DNA of 64,000 nt from Tritrichomonas musculus (GCA_039105265.1 JAPFFF010000001.1:496001-560000); one strand, 5' to 3'. Shown: positions 20,248-30,010, counted from the first letter of the stretch. A program made the numbers and translations. The notes: generated by a model not told the origin, from the letters alone.

Positions 20248-20272
20248 CTATTTCTTACAAACTTTGGTGTGA

Positions 20273-21965
20273 AGATATATCAATAATGGTATTAATGTGT
20301 TCTGGAGGATAATTTCACTAGGTCAAAGAAGGTGAGGGAAGTTGGGCCCGAACCCTCGTTAGTATTTTATCAAAGATAAGCCTTTATTAAAGATGTATGA
20401 TAATATAAAAATATTTTTACTTTATTTTAATATATAATATTATATATATATGCTATATATAGTAATTTATCATATAATATTGGGTATTATTTTTTAGCAC
20501 AGTGCTGAAGCACAGAGAACTTTTTGTATGTATGTATGGTCTAAATAAACTTTTTGAGAAATTAAAATTAATAATTATTAAACAAAATAGCATGACCCCC
20601 TATTCATGCTTTTTTTATTCCTTTAAAATATTTTAAAAATATTTGTTTTCTTATTTAATACTGATTTTAACCATTAAATTCTAAATTATATCAATGTAGG
20701 AAGCCCATTAAGCCATTTGATTATCTAAATCAACCATTTTTAAGAATAAATATAAATCAAATAATAATCTCATTTTTGAAAATTTTCGATTATTTCTCGT
20801 TTAACATATTCTCTAAATGGCATAAATTAAGAAATCAATAAAAAATACAAGGAACTTTTAATCTTTTCTATGTAAAATAAATCTTGAAAAAATGGACGAT
20901 TATTTTCTTCTGAAAAAGTTTCATGTGCCATAAAGAATTCCTCTATAATATTAGTATTATATTTTGGATATTTAGCTGTAAATATGTATTTTGATAAAAA
21001 AATTGAGAGGTTTATTAATTAAACGTATAGATAAAAATGACTCTAAATCCGAGTGATATTCCTGAAATTGTTTTTTTCAATTTTTATAGATATTGTGGTA
21101 ATTTCCTAATAAAGTATTAAATAAACATATGAGGTCATTTATATCCCAAATTTTTATGAAAAACTTCATATAAAATCAAAAATTTTTTTTTCATTTTTCT
21201 ATCTAAAAAGAGTTTAACTGCAGAAATTATCATTAGATCAGTAAAACTAATGAAAATCAAATTAATTCTTCAGAAAAACTCCATGAATAATAAATACATA
21301 TTTCTTCCTTTCACCAGAAAGAATGAAGAGATCGATTAGAAAATGTGTATTCATATAAGTAAATATATTGACATACAGAAATCAATTCTGCCAATAGTTG
21401 GCATTGAAAAAGTTATGATTTAGGTATTGAGTAAGCTTCTATATGAATTATCTTCATAGATCTTAATAATCCAGATCATTAACATAAGTTTTCTTTATTT
21501 GAGATATCTATAATATACATGAATGAATAAAATAATCTGAAAAAGTTTTCATTTAAACATTGAATTTTAATTTTATAACAATTGAAAAATTAATTTTATT
21601 TTTACATTATTGTGAAAGATCAAAGTTAATATCTAATTTAATAGATTATATATTATAAAACCAATTATAAATCATTTTGACTTTACAAAATAAAAACGAA
21701 CAAACTTTTCTTTTTTACGTTTGAACTTTTTTCATCAAATTAAGAGATGGATTACAAATTGTTTAACAAAAAGTTACAATGTTTGATTCAAAAATCAAAG
21801 TAAAGAAAAGAATCATCAATCATTATTTTTTTTTCAAATTTTTGATAAAACAAATATAAAATATTTAATTTTCTCTCAATTTATTCTTTATAACTTTAGT
21901 AAAAAGTTCAAACCACCATTGAAAAATTTGAAAAGAAATATTACATCAAGAAAAAAGAATAATAA
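20273..21965. other. AT-rich intergenic region
   Basis: No gene seen. A GC-richer patch at about 20320-20365 (GGGCCCGAACCCTCG) looks tRNA-arm-like at first sight but has no matching second half. Around 20410-20480 is an ATAT-rich tract. The last 100 bases before the Myb start are A-rich, the likely 5' leader of that gene. Confidence 0.5.
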
Positions 21966-22466
21966 ATGAAAAAGGCTCAGAAGAAACATATCAAGTTCAC
22001 AATTCAAGAAGATGAATTATTAAAAAGTCTTGTTCAGCAAGAAGGCCCTCATAAGTGGAGTAAGATTGCTTCAAAAATGCCAGGCCGAACTGCAAAACAA
22101 TGTCGGGATAGATTTCAAAATTATTTAAATCCTTCATTAACTAATGGGCAATGGTCTATTGAAGAAGACCAACTTCTGTTTCAAAAAATTAATGAATATG
22201 GTAAGAAGTGGAAACTTATCTCAAAATTCTTTCCAAACAGGAGTCATAATAATGTGAAAAATAGATATAATTCGAGAAAATATATGAAATCAAATGAATC
22301 AAAAGGAGATACCTTAGAGACTAAGTTGGACATTCCAAAAGAAAATGAAACGATAACTGCTGAAGAAAGTATTTTTAAAATATTTGACGAAGCGCAAATT
22401 TGGAATTCATCATTATTTAATATGGAATTTGAGTTTCCTCATTACGATGATAAAGTTATGACTTAA
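21966..22466 (+). CDS. two-repeat Myb-like DNA-binding protein, 166 aa
   Basis: Two SANT/Myb repeats occupy nearly all of the N-terminal 100 residues. Repeat 1 covers about residues 8-56 (FTIQEDELLKSLV, HKWSKIASKM, RTAKQCRDRFQNYL). Repeat 2 covers about 58-105 (QWSIEEDQLLFQKI, KKWKLISKFF, RSHNNVKNRYNS). The recognition helices are R2R3-like. The remaining 60 residues are acidic and aromatic-rich (FKIFDEAQIWNSSLFNMEF), possibly an activation region. Trichomonads have many such small Myb proteins, and some bind promoters of core genes. Nuclear location is expected. Target genes are unknown. Confidence 0.9.
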   Translation: MKKAQKKHIKFTIQEDELLKSLVQQEGPHKWSKIASKMPGRTAKQCRDRFQNYLNPSLTNGQWSIEEDQLLFQKINEYGKKWKLISKFFPNRSHNNVKNRYNSRKYMKSNESKGDTLETKLDIPKENETITAEESIFKIFDEAQIWNSSLFNMEFEFPHYDDKVMT

Positions 22467-22767
22467 TGACATAACCATTAATTTGTTTGGATTGAAATAT
22501 TTATCATATCGGCTTTTTGCTATTAATTTTATTATAGATGTCGTTTGATTAGATTAATTAATATTCATTTAGATTATATAAAAATGATTATAATATTAAT
22601 AATTGATTAAAACCTTTTTAAGTCAATATTGACCTGCGCTTTTGATCGCCGTGTCAGTTTTTACTAGAAATTTAATTTATTAAAACAGAACTAAGATTTC
22701 AATAATTCTTTTTTAACTAAAAAATAACTTTTTTTTTTAAAAACAACATTTTATAACAATTCAACAC
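22467..22767. other. intergenic spacer between convergent genes
   Basis: AT-rich 3' flank shared by the Myb gene and the convergent chromodomain gene. A small less AT-rich patch (GACCTGCGCTTTTGATCGCCGTG) sits at about 22631. No gene seen. Confidence 0.5.
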
Positions 22768-23295
22768 TTAAGATGATTGCTCTGGAAAATCAGCTATTTC
22801 TTCCAAGAATTTAATTTGTATTTCTGGTGATAATTTGAACAAATCTTTTGATGTCATATCTTTTGTCTTCCCATTTTTATAAACTGCGGTATATATTAAT
22901 TGCTTGTTTTTATTAATTGAACATTTCGTTATTTGGGTTGGTTTTTCGATTAGATGGCCTTTCCCCATATTTTCCTTTTCATAAATTTTAGCCTTTTTTA
23001 AATATTCTGAAAGCAATTCGGGGCATGAAAGATCTTCTTCGTTTTCCCAAGTATTTTCATCATTTGGAAAACCTTTCCATTTTAATAAAAATTTTCTTCT
23101 CCCCCGCGAATCTACTTTATGGTCAATTATTTTTTCTACTACCCATGTTCCATCTTCTTCTTCTCCTCCATAGTTGGAATCAGAATCTTCATTGGAATCT
23201 TCATCTAATACTTTTTTAATTTTTTTATGGGACTTTTCATTTGACTCTATATCTGAGGATTCATCTGAAATTTGATCTAATTTTCGAAGCGTCAT
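22768..23295 (-). CDS. HP1-like chromodomain protein, 175 aa
   Basis: An acidic N-terminal 45 residues (SDESSDIESNEK, EDSNEDSDSNYGGEEEDG) lead into a chromodomain at about residues 49-100: TWVVEKIIDHKVDSRGRRK, FLLKWKGF, ENTWENEEDL, then the C-terminal helix LLSEYLKKAK. Residues around 120-170 (CSINKNKQLIYTAVYKNGK, DLFKLSPEIQIKFLEEIA) look like a chromoshadow-type domain, giving the HP1 layout. HP1 proteins bind methylated H3 lysine 9 or 27 and dimerise through the shadow domain to form silent chromatin. Aromatic-cage residues are plausible (the Trp of LLKWKG), but binding specificity cannot be told. Nuclear. Confidence 0.85.
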   Translation of the reverse strand: MTLRKLDQISDESSDIESNEKSHKKIKKVLDEDSNEDSDSNYGGEEEDGTWVVEKIIDHKVDSRGRRKFLLKWKGFPNDENTWENEEDLSCPELLSEYLKKAKIYEKENMGKGHLIEKPTQITKCSINKNKQLIYTAVYKNGKTKDMTSKDLFKLSPEIQIKFLEEIADFPEQSS

Positions 23296-23546
23296 GAAAA
23301 TATCATACGTTTAAGAAAAAAAAAAAAAAAAACGATTTATAAAACTAAACCGGTATGTAAACTATTGAATTGACAAACTAATTTAATATAGTTATCTTTT
23401 GGAATAAAGCATTATTTATATAATTTATCTGGAATTTAAAATAAAAAATATATTTAAGACAATATGTAAAGATAATAAAATAGAAATCATATAGAATAAC
23501 TCAAACAAAGAGAAAAAAATTGAATTGGAGCACGTTTAAATAAATA

Positions 23547-24482
23547 ATGACTGATGAAATTCCGCTTGTTGATAAATCACCAAAATCAAAGCAAAAGAAA
23601 AACGAATTTCCAGATGACCCACCAGAAACAGAATGGACATATATTTTCCCATGCCACTGCTGTCCTTTAGCTAAACTCAAAACAAATAATAATAATAATA
23701 GAATTTTTTTCCATGGCATTGAAATCAAATTTGAGTCACTAATTCTCGTTTTTGTATCATCACTTATTTTCTTTACATATTATGCCTACTATACTTCAAT
23801 TTTTTCTCAGTTTCAAGGAACACTCAAGAAAGTCAGCGTTATTGAAACAACAATTGTGACTATTTTATTCCTTTGGTCATATTTTTCAGCAGCTTGTATG
23901 GATCCAGGATTCTTACCTTACGATTGGTATCGCACTCAAAACGACTGGTATTCTTGGGAAGATCAGTTATCTGGCTTAGCCATTACAGAGATGCAATGTG
24001 TATTTGTTGATATGCACGAACGACCTAAAAATGCATCCTTTTCACGTAGTTCTGGACGATTTGTAATAAGAGGAGATCATATTTGTGATTGGATTTGCAA
24101 TTGGGTAGGCAAAAGAAACCATAAACAATTTTTATTATTGATGGTTTGGGGTATTTTTTATTGTTTTTCAATGTCTATTTGGTCGCTACTTGCCAATTTG
24201 AAAAATTTGTCTTCTTTTCAATATTCATTGGTGGTGATATCATTAGTTCTTGAGATTATTTTCGGTACTTCGTTAATCTTGTTTTTCTTTTCGTCTTTGT
24301 ATCTGGTTTTGTCTTCGAGGACAAAAATTCAAGTTATGAAAAATTTGGAAATGAATGATAAAAAATCTTGTGTTGATGCACTTGAGGAAATTTGTGGACC
24401 AGGAACAAAGCTGTTATGGCTTTTGCCTTTTCCTGCATTTGGAAAAGAATTACCAACACCAACTCGCATTGATTGTTTGTAA
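23547..24482 (+). CDS. DHHC-type S-acyltransferase variant with DHIC core, 311 aa
   Basis: A four-helix membrane protein. TM1 is at about residues 62-82 (LILVFVSSLIFFTYYAYYT), TM2 at about 100-118, TM3 at about 195-215 and TM4 at about 230-255. Between TM2 and TM3 lies the DHHC-type loop RGDHICDWICNWVGKRNHKQF, matching the family spacing DHHC-x-W-...-N-x-VG-x-x-N. The catalytic Cys is kept but the second His of DHHC is Ile. The upstream Cys-rich zinc-binding part is replaced by RPKNASFSRSSGRF. The family transfers palmitate to protein cysteines in Golgi, endosome and plasma membranes. Activity of this variant is uncertain. The N-terminal CHCC is probably cytosolic. Confidence 0.75.
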   Translation: MTDEIPLVDKSPKSKQKKNEFPDDPPETEWTYIFPCHCCPLAKLKTNNNNNRIFFHGIEIKFESLILVFVSSLIFFTYYAYYTSIFSQFQGTLKKVSVIETTIVTILFLWSYFSAACMDPGFLPYDWYRTQNDWYSWEDQLSGLAITEMQCVFVDMHERPKNASFSRSSGRFVIRGDHICDWICNWVGKRNHKQFLLLMVWGIFYCFSMSIWSLLANLKNLSSFQYSLVVISLVLEIIFGTSLILFFFSSLYLVLSSRTKIQVMKNLEMNDKKSCVDALEEICGPGTKLLWLLPFPAFGKELPTPTRIDCL

Positions 24483-24560
24483 TGAAATTTTATTTATACA
24501 TAAAAATTTTTTTTAAAACTATATTTCATGATTTATGAAAAATAAAGCATAAATGAACCA

Positions 24561-24589
<29 letters not shown>
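24561..24589. repeat. homopolymer T tract
   Basis: A run of roughly 28 T in the short spacer between the acyltransferase gene and the convergent GTPase gene. Such tracts are common in this window (also A tracts near 31265, 42698 and 53930) and prone to length error. Confidence 0.9.
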
Positions 24590-24591
<2 letters not shown>

Positions 24592-24705
24592 ACAATTAAT
24601 AAAAATAGCAAAAATTATATTTGACGATATGAAACTTTAATATATAAAAACAAAATGAAAAAATATTAACAAATAATAACAAATAAATATATAAGCAAAA
24701 TAAAA

Positions 24706-25224
24706 TTACTTCTGTGCTGTAGATTTCATCCATTCATAGAGAAGCATGAGATTATCTTTGTTTTCAATATCAATAAAATATACTTTAGCACGGTCTGCTG
24801 CTGGAAAAATATCTAAAATCGATCTATCTGAATTTAAAAATACTATTGCCATCGGTTTTGTGAATCGACAAGTAATGTCATCAAAGAGTTTTCGTGTTTC
24901 GTGAATTCTGGTATCTTGTTTTCCATTAACAACATAAACAACAGCTGTTGCATCAGGTAAATAGTTATTCCAGATATTTCGAAAATCTGGTTTTCCACCT
25001 AAATCCCAAACTCGAAGAGAAATTTTACCATCGTTTATCATATCTGTATTTAATCCAAGTGTTTGGCGAATTGTTTTTGGCTTTCTGTTCGGAATCACAA
25101 TTTGCATTATTTTTTCAATCAAAGTTGTTTTTCCTGCTCCATCAATACCAAGAAAAAGCAAAGAAGACTTTGAAATAGTTTTATCTACTATTTCATGAAT
25201 AATTCCAGAAACAAGCCCAAACAT
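24706..25224 (-). CDS. ARF/ARL-family small GTPase, ARFRP1-like N-terminus, 172 aa
   Basis: The G1 P-loop is GIDGAGKT at residues 26-33, a switch I-like TLGLNTD follows at about 55-61, and G3 reads WDLGGK at 73-78. The hydrophobic strand VVYVVNG is followed by FLNSDR at 129-134 in the G4 place. ARF-family length and WDLGG are clear. Two departures stand out: the Gln of WDLGGQ, needed for GTP hydrolysis, is Lys78, and the NKxD base-recognition motif reads NSDR. Residue 2 is Phe, so there is no N-myristoylation. MFGLVSGI recalls ARFRP1 (MYTLLSGL). These proteins act in Golgi and endosome traffic. This one may be locked in one state or unable to hydrolyse GTP. Confidence 0.8.
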   Translation of the reverse strand: MFGLVSGIIHEIVDKTISKSSLLFLGIDGAGKTTLIEKIMQIVIPNRKPKTIRQTLGLNTDMINDGKISLRVWDLGGKPDFRNIWNNYLPDATAVVYVVNGKQDTRIHETRKLFDDITCRFTKPMAIVFLNSDRSILDIFPAADRAKVYFIDIENKDNLMLLYEWMKSTAQK

Positions 25225-25409
25225 TAAAAAATGTTTTTTCTTCTTTTCTGTTTTTTGAATGAAAAAAAATCAATTAAACAAATCTTTTTGTTATTATTTT
25301 TTTTTAGAAAAGATAATGCGATTTTTTTTAAGAAACATTGCAATGATTAATATATGCAAATTTTGGTTTCGATCCAGGGAGGACTAATCAAACACACTTG
25401 ATATTAATT
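25225..25409. other. spacer upstream of the ARF-like gene
   Basis: T-rich leader of the GTPase gene. GGTTTCGATCCAGG near 25365 resembles a tRNA B box but no A box or cloverleaf accompanies it. The 9 bases ATATTAATT at 25401-25409 are the left target duplication of the next element. Confidence 0.5.
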
Positions 25410-26396
25410 AAACCTTCGAAAGGTCACCCTAAAATATTAACCTGACCACAAATTTTTTTTTTGGGTCACTACCCAAAAAAAAAATGAAGCGTTCGCGTTT
25501 GACCCTTTTATTTCTAGTGTATTTTTTGGATTATTTTTTATAAAACCATGTTCTATAATTAATTTTTTATTGATTCATGTATTTTTTTAAAGTGAATTTT
25601 GATTTTAGAAAACCAAATTTTATGATATGACTTGTTATATGAAATACTTTAAATTTTATTTAGAAAAGACTTTTTTATTTGAAAATCAAGTAAAAGTTTG
25701 TCAAAACAGGATAATCTTTTAAAATCTGAAATAGTTATTAATATATCTTAATATTGTATTCAAACATGAAATAAAAGAAAGAAATGCCAATATTTTTTAA
25801 TTATATAAGTGATTAGTAACATTAATTAATAGCAAAATGAACTAAAATGCATAGTATAAACTATGAAAAAAAGATAAAAAATATAAAACAAGTAAATGAA
25901 TAGTTTGTATTATTTTAAATTTGTAGATTTCAAAGCTTAATATAAAAAAATATTACATAACTTAAATTTATGTATAATTTCTCTTTTCATAAGTCATCTA
26001 AACAATAAATTAACTGACAATGAAAAACAGAAAAAAATATGATACAAAAAAAAATCAATTAACTTTCAAGAAAAAAGGTTTTCTGATATTAAAAATTGCA
26101 ATTAAATAGAATAATAGAGAAAATAATTTCAAAAAACAATTTTTGAGAAAATTATCAGAAGCATTATTCTAATGAAATAAAAATTTTTATTAAAAAGGAT
26201 TGAAAAGCTTGTAAATTTTTTAATAAACCTTTTTTTATATAAATATTTATTCCACATTTTGAGATAAATGAATTTTAAAAATTTTGGGTCAAAAACCGCT
26301 TTGGGTAGGCGGTAATTTGCGACCCCTGGTCAAAATATACCTAAAATTTTTGACCCGATTGAAAATGGGTAAATCGGGTACCCCTTACAAGGTCTA
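25410..26396. mobile_element. MULE-like MITE, 987 bp, with 9-bp target duplication
   Basis: The exact repeat ATATTAATT flanks the element at 25401-25409 and 26397-26405. Imperfect terminal inverted repeats are about 96 and 111 bases long: 25410-25505 begins ACCTTCGAAAGG, and the reverse complement of 26286-26396 begins ACCTTGTAAGGG. Both arms then share TGACCA, CTACCCAAA, GCG and TTTGACCC in the same order. The interior is AT-rich and non-coding. Long TIRs plus a 9-base target duplication are the hallmark of Mutator-like elements, which are known in trichomonads. It is non-autonomous. It lies just upstream of coatomer alpha and ends about 80 bases before its ATG. Confidence 0.7.
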
Positions 26397-26479
26397 ATAT
26401 TAATTCACAAAGTTCATTTGACCAAATTATTTCAGAAATATCAAAAAATATAAAATTGATTTTATAATCTTTAATTAAA

Positions 26480-29400
26480 ATGTTTGTCAAGCTAGATGTT
26501 GAAACGAATCGAATTAAAGGATTATGCTTCCATCCTCAACGCTCTTGGTTGCTTGCATCATTTTTTGCTGGCGAAATAGTAATATACGATTATGAAGCTG
26601 GCGTAACACTTCAACGTTACACAGATCATACACAGCCTGTTCGATCAGTTGATTTTCATCCTACGCAACCACTTTTCTGTTCCGGCTCTGACGACTGTAC
26701 TGTTCGAGTTTTTAATTATGAAAAACAGCGCTGTTTAGTTATATTTAAAGATCATATCGATTTTGTCAGAACGGTTCAATTTCATCCAGTTCATCCATTT
26801 ATAGTTTCATCTTCCGATGATATGACAATTCGCATTTGGAACTGGGAGACTCGCGCGCCTGTCACTACAATACCAGGACACAATCACTATGTTATGTCAG
26901 CTTTCTTTCATCCTACAATGCCATGGATCATCTCTGCTTCATTAGATGATTCAGTTCGCGTTTGGGATGTTTCCGCTTTATTTAACGATTCGCAACCAAG
27001 TGGAATCTTTTCCCTTACAGACGTTGTTATTAAATTCCAACAAGAAGAACATGCAGCAGGCGTTAATTGGGCCAGCTGGCATCCTACAAGGCAATTAGCA
27101 GTAAGCTGCTCAGATGATCAAACTGTCAAAATCTGGAAAATTACAGAAACAGATATGTCTGTTATAGCGACATTACGATCTCATACAGGTAACGTATCAA
27201 GCGCAATTTATCATCCAAATCTTGATGTAATCATTAGCGCTTCTGAAGATCACAGCGTTCGTATTTGGGATAGCAAACGATTTGTTCATCTTGCCAAATA
27301 TAAACGTTCTGAAGATCGCTTTTGGGCTCTTGCTGCACATCCATCTCTCCCTCTTTTTGCAGCAGGTCATGATTCTGGTTTCATTGTTTTTCGCTTGATG
27401 CGTCAAAGACCAACATTCACAGTAAATGGCAGCGACATTTTCTATTACAAAGAAAATGCAATTCACAAATACAATGTTGACAGTCAATCCGACTGCACAG
27501 TTGGTACAACTAAACCACGAAGCACTGGAAATCGTTCATCACCACTCGATCCACCTCCATCAACATTCAGCTACAACTCAAGTCAAAATAAACTTCTTGT
27601 CGGCTTTCAAGATAAATTTGAACTTCACCAACTTGGTGGTGTTGGAACAAGCGAAATACGTGTTGAAACAGGCACAAATCCAATCTGGATCAGCCGTAAT
27701 CAATATGCATTTTTAAATCCAGATAATAGAAGTCAATTAAATGTCAGAGAAGCAAATGGATCAACTGTTATTTACATTAATATACCAGAAACAAAAAGAA
27801 TATTTCCTGCTTCTCCAAGTAACATTTATCTCGCAACAGATGATTCCATCGTTCTTTTTGATGTAATCAGAAGAAAAGAAGTTTCAAAAAGATCAATTGG
27901 AAATGTTAAAATGGCTTTGATTTCTCCAGACAGACGTCGTGTTGCTTTCATCTCAAACAACTCTGTAACAATCTCAACAATTGATTTATCTAAAGCATCA
28001 ACATTTCATGATGGATCAAAGATAAAAAGTGGAATTTGGAAAGAAACATTTTTAATCTACACTACCAAAACTCATATCAAGTACTTTTTGCCAAATGGTG
28101 ATAATGGAATTATTCGTAGCATCAGCTTCAGAGGTTACATCGCTTGCGCTCTTGATAAATTCTTAATATGTATGACAACTGAAAACGAGATACGAAAGCT
28201 TGATGTCGATTTAACAGAATGTCGATTCAAAACAGCTCTTGAAGAAGGAAATATGCCAAAAGTTACATCAATTCTCAAAACCGCTAAATTATGCAGCGAA
28301 TCAATTATTGATTATCTCGTGTCCAAGGGACATCCCGAAGTTGCAATTGTATTCGTTCAAGATCCTTTATCAAGATTTAGACTAGGGCTCGCATCTGGCG
28401 ATTTGAAAGTTGCAGTTGAAGCAGCAGCACAATTAAACGATCCAGCAATTTGGGAAAGCCTTGCAGATGAAGCAATGCTTCATGGCCGTTTTTCTGTAGC
28501 TGAAATTGCTCTCCAAAGATCAGGAAACACAGAACGCTTAGCCTTCTTCTATTTAATCAGTGGACAAAACGAAAAAATGAAGAACATCAAGTGTGATGAT
28601 TTTCCTGCACTTAATCTACAAAGAGCTATTTGGATTAACGATAGGGAAACAATTGGTGGCCTTCTTAAAGAAACAGCTTCACCATTATCTGCAATTGCTC
28701 TTAGAGACAAACCAAAAGATGAAGATGAGATAATTCCAGAAAATATCGCATCAGTTTGCAATTCGTTAGGAAATCCAGATTTGACTGATTTTTCTGTTTC
28801 AATAGGATCATCAGAAGATTGGCCACTTTTATTTGTTTCACAGCCACATATCGATATCAGCAATGCTCCTGGCGAAAACGAAGATGAGGATATTGGTGCT
28901 GGATGGGATGATGATGAAGATTTAGATCTAGGACCATCGAATGCTACCTCTCAAATCGAAGCCGAAAATGAAGGAGAAATTGACGAAAAGAATGAAGGCG
29001 ACGGCTGGGGCTTAGATGATGAAGATCTTGGCGATATTGATGATCAACTTGCTGATGCAGCAGCAGGCCGTGTTTATATTCCACCAACAAATGGAATTTC
29101 TCCTCATTCAATTTGGACAGAAAGTACAAATGTAGCTGGAGAAATTGCAGCAGCAGGTCTTTTCGGACAAGCACTCGACGTTCTTCGTGATCAAATAGCA
29201 CTCATTGATGCAGAACCTCTTCGAAATGCATTTTTGCTATGCTATGTAGCATCACATGCATCAATTCCTTCTTATGCAAATTGTCCCGAATTAAATGTTC
29301 CATTAGGAATGAAATTTGCTGATCGTTTAAGTGTCCCAATGACACCTAATTTCATAGAAGTTCTTCGAGCTAAAATTAACGTTGGTTATGTTGAATTTAC

Positions 29401-30010
29401 AAAAGCAAACTTCAATGCATCTATGAATAACTTTTTATCTGCATTACAGTTAATTCCACTCGTAGTTTGTAATACTATTGAAGAACAAAATGAAGTAAAC
29501 AATCATATTTTAACTTGCAGACAATATATAACTGGCCTCATTTTAGAATCTGCAATCTCATCTAATTCATCAGACAAACAAAAGCAACTTGAATTAGCTG
29601 CTTATTTCACACATTGCCAATTACAGCAGAAACATGTTTCTTTAACATTGAAGAAAGCAATGACAATTGCTTTCAAAGAAAAGAATTATGCACTTGTACT
29701 TGAATTCGGAACAAGATTGAGTAAGATCGTTAATTTACCTGATAAGATTCAGAAGATGATGGCCCTAGCCCAAGCTCAGGTATCAAAACAACCATCACCA
29801 AAGATTAACTATGATCCAAAGAATCCATTTGACGTTTGCTGTGGATCATTAACACCAATTTATAGAGGATCTCAAAAAATTATTTGCCCTTTCTGTGGTG
29901 CATGTTATTTGCCTAAATTTAATGACACAAAATGTGCTATCTGTCAATTATCTAGAGTGGGCGCAAACGAAGCATCTGGATTGGTTTTAGTACGCCCTAA
30001 ACATAAATAA
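26480..30010 (+). CDS. COPA: coatomer subunit alpha (COPI), 1176 aa
   Basis: The N-terminal seven WD40 repeats span about residues 1-320, with the family-typical openings FHPQRSWLLASFFAGEIVIYD, VDFHPTQPLFCSGSDD and SASLDDSVRVWDV. A second beta-propeller-like region (about 340-580) and an alpha-solenoid (about 600-770) follow. An acidic linker (EDEDIGAGWDDDEDL) is followed by the COPI C-terminal domain, about 850-1176. It ends with a small Cys pair region CPFCGACYLPKF...CAICQ, matching the end of alpha-COP. Human COPA has 1224 residues, so this is full length. It is part of the COPI coat for retrograde Golgi-to-ER vesicles and binds KKxx cargo tails. The start is the only ATG in a short A-rich leader. 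Confidence 0.97.
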   Translation: MFVKLDVETNRIKGLCFHPQRSWLLASFFAGEIVIYDYEAGVTLQRYTDHTQPVRSVDFHPTQPLFCSGSDDCTVRVFNYEKQRCLVIFKDHIDFVRTVQFHPVHPFIVSSSDDMTIRIWNWETRAPVTTIPGHNHYVMSAFFHPTMPWIISASLDDSVRVWDVSALFNDSQPSGIFSLTDVVIKFQQEEHAAGVNWASWHPTRQLAVSCSDDQTVKIWKITETDMSVIATLRSHTGNVSSAIYHPNLDVIISASEDHSVRIWDSKRFVHLAKYKRSEDRFWALAAHPSLPLFAAGHDSGFIVFRLMRQRPTFTVNGSDIFYYKENAIHKYNVDSQSDCTVGTTKPRSTGNRSSPLDPPPSTFSYNSSQNKLLVGFQDKFELHQLGGVGTSEIRVETGTNPIWISRNQYAFLNPDNRSQLNVREANGSTVIYINIPETKRIFPASPSNIYLATDDSIVLFDVIRRKEVSKRSIGNVKMALISPDRRRVAFISNNSVTISTIDLSKASTFHDGSKIKSGIWKETFLIYTTKTHIKYFLPNGDNGIIRSISFRGYIACALDKFLICMTTENEIRKLDVDLTECRFKTALEEGNMPKVTSILKTAKLCSESIIDYLVSKGHPEVAIVFVQDPLSRFRLGLASGDLKVAVEAAAQLNDPAIWESLADEAMLHGRFSVAEIALQRSGNTERLAFFYLISGQNEKMKNIKCDDFPALNLQRAIWINDRETIGGLLKETASPLSAIALRDKPKDEDEIIPENIASVCNSLGNPDLTDFSVSIGSSEDWPLLFVSQPHIDISNAPGENEDEDIGAGWDDDEDLDLGPSNATSQIEAENEGEIDEKNEGDGWGLDDEDLGDIDDQLADAAAGRVYIPPTNGISPHSIWTESTNVAGEIAAAGLFGQALDVLRDQIALIDAEPLRNAFLLCYVASHASIPSYANCPELNVPLGMKFADRLSVPMTPNFIEVLRAKINVGYVEFTKANFNASMNNFLSALQLIPLVVCNTIEEQNEVNNHILTCRQYITGLILESAISSNSSDKQKQLELAAYFTHCQLQQKHVSLTLKKAMTIAFKEKNYALVLEFGTRLSKIVNLPDKIQKMMALAQAQVSKQPSPKINYDPKNPFDVCCGSLTPIYRGSQKIICPFCGACYLPKFNDTKCAICQLSRVGANEASGLVLVRPKHK

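Larger units (their letters stand above)
18589..20272 (+). pseudogene. gene relic that reads with TAA/TAG as glutamine
   Basis: From ATG 18589, protein-like sequence runs for 1.7 kb in four successive frame segments (about 18589-19030, 19028-19360, 19362-19868, 19859-20272). Inside these segments the only in-frame stops are TAA or TAG, never TGA: 18610, 18907, 18964, 19030; 19211, 19223, 19226, 19358; 19716, 19788, 19851; 20033, 20060, 20108, 20153, 20165, 20171, 20222. Several fall where Gln is natural, such as a CAA-TAG-TAA-CAA run at 19220-19231. The last segment closes at TGA 20270. TGG serves for Trp throughout. The protein is rich in Asn, Ile and Tyr and I do not recognise it. At least three frame changes mean it is not intact. 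Origin by transfer is inference. Confidence 0.6.

Noticed and set aside
20320-20365. tRNA-like arm (GGGCCCGAACCCTCG)
   Set aside because: No acceptor stem, A box or cloverleaf can be built around it on either strand.
25361-25385. B-box-like GGTTTCGATCCAGG
   Set aside because: Spacing within the motif is off by one base and no A box lies 30-60 bases upstream.
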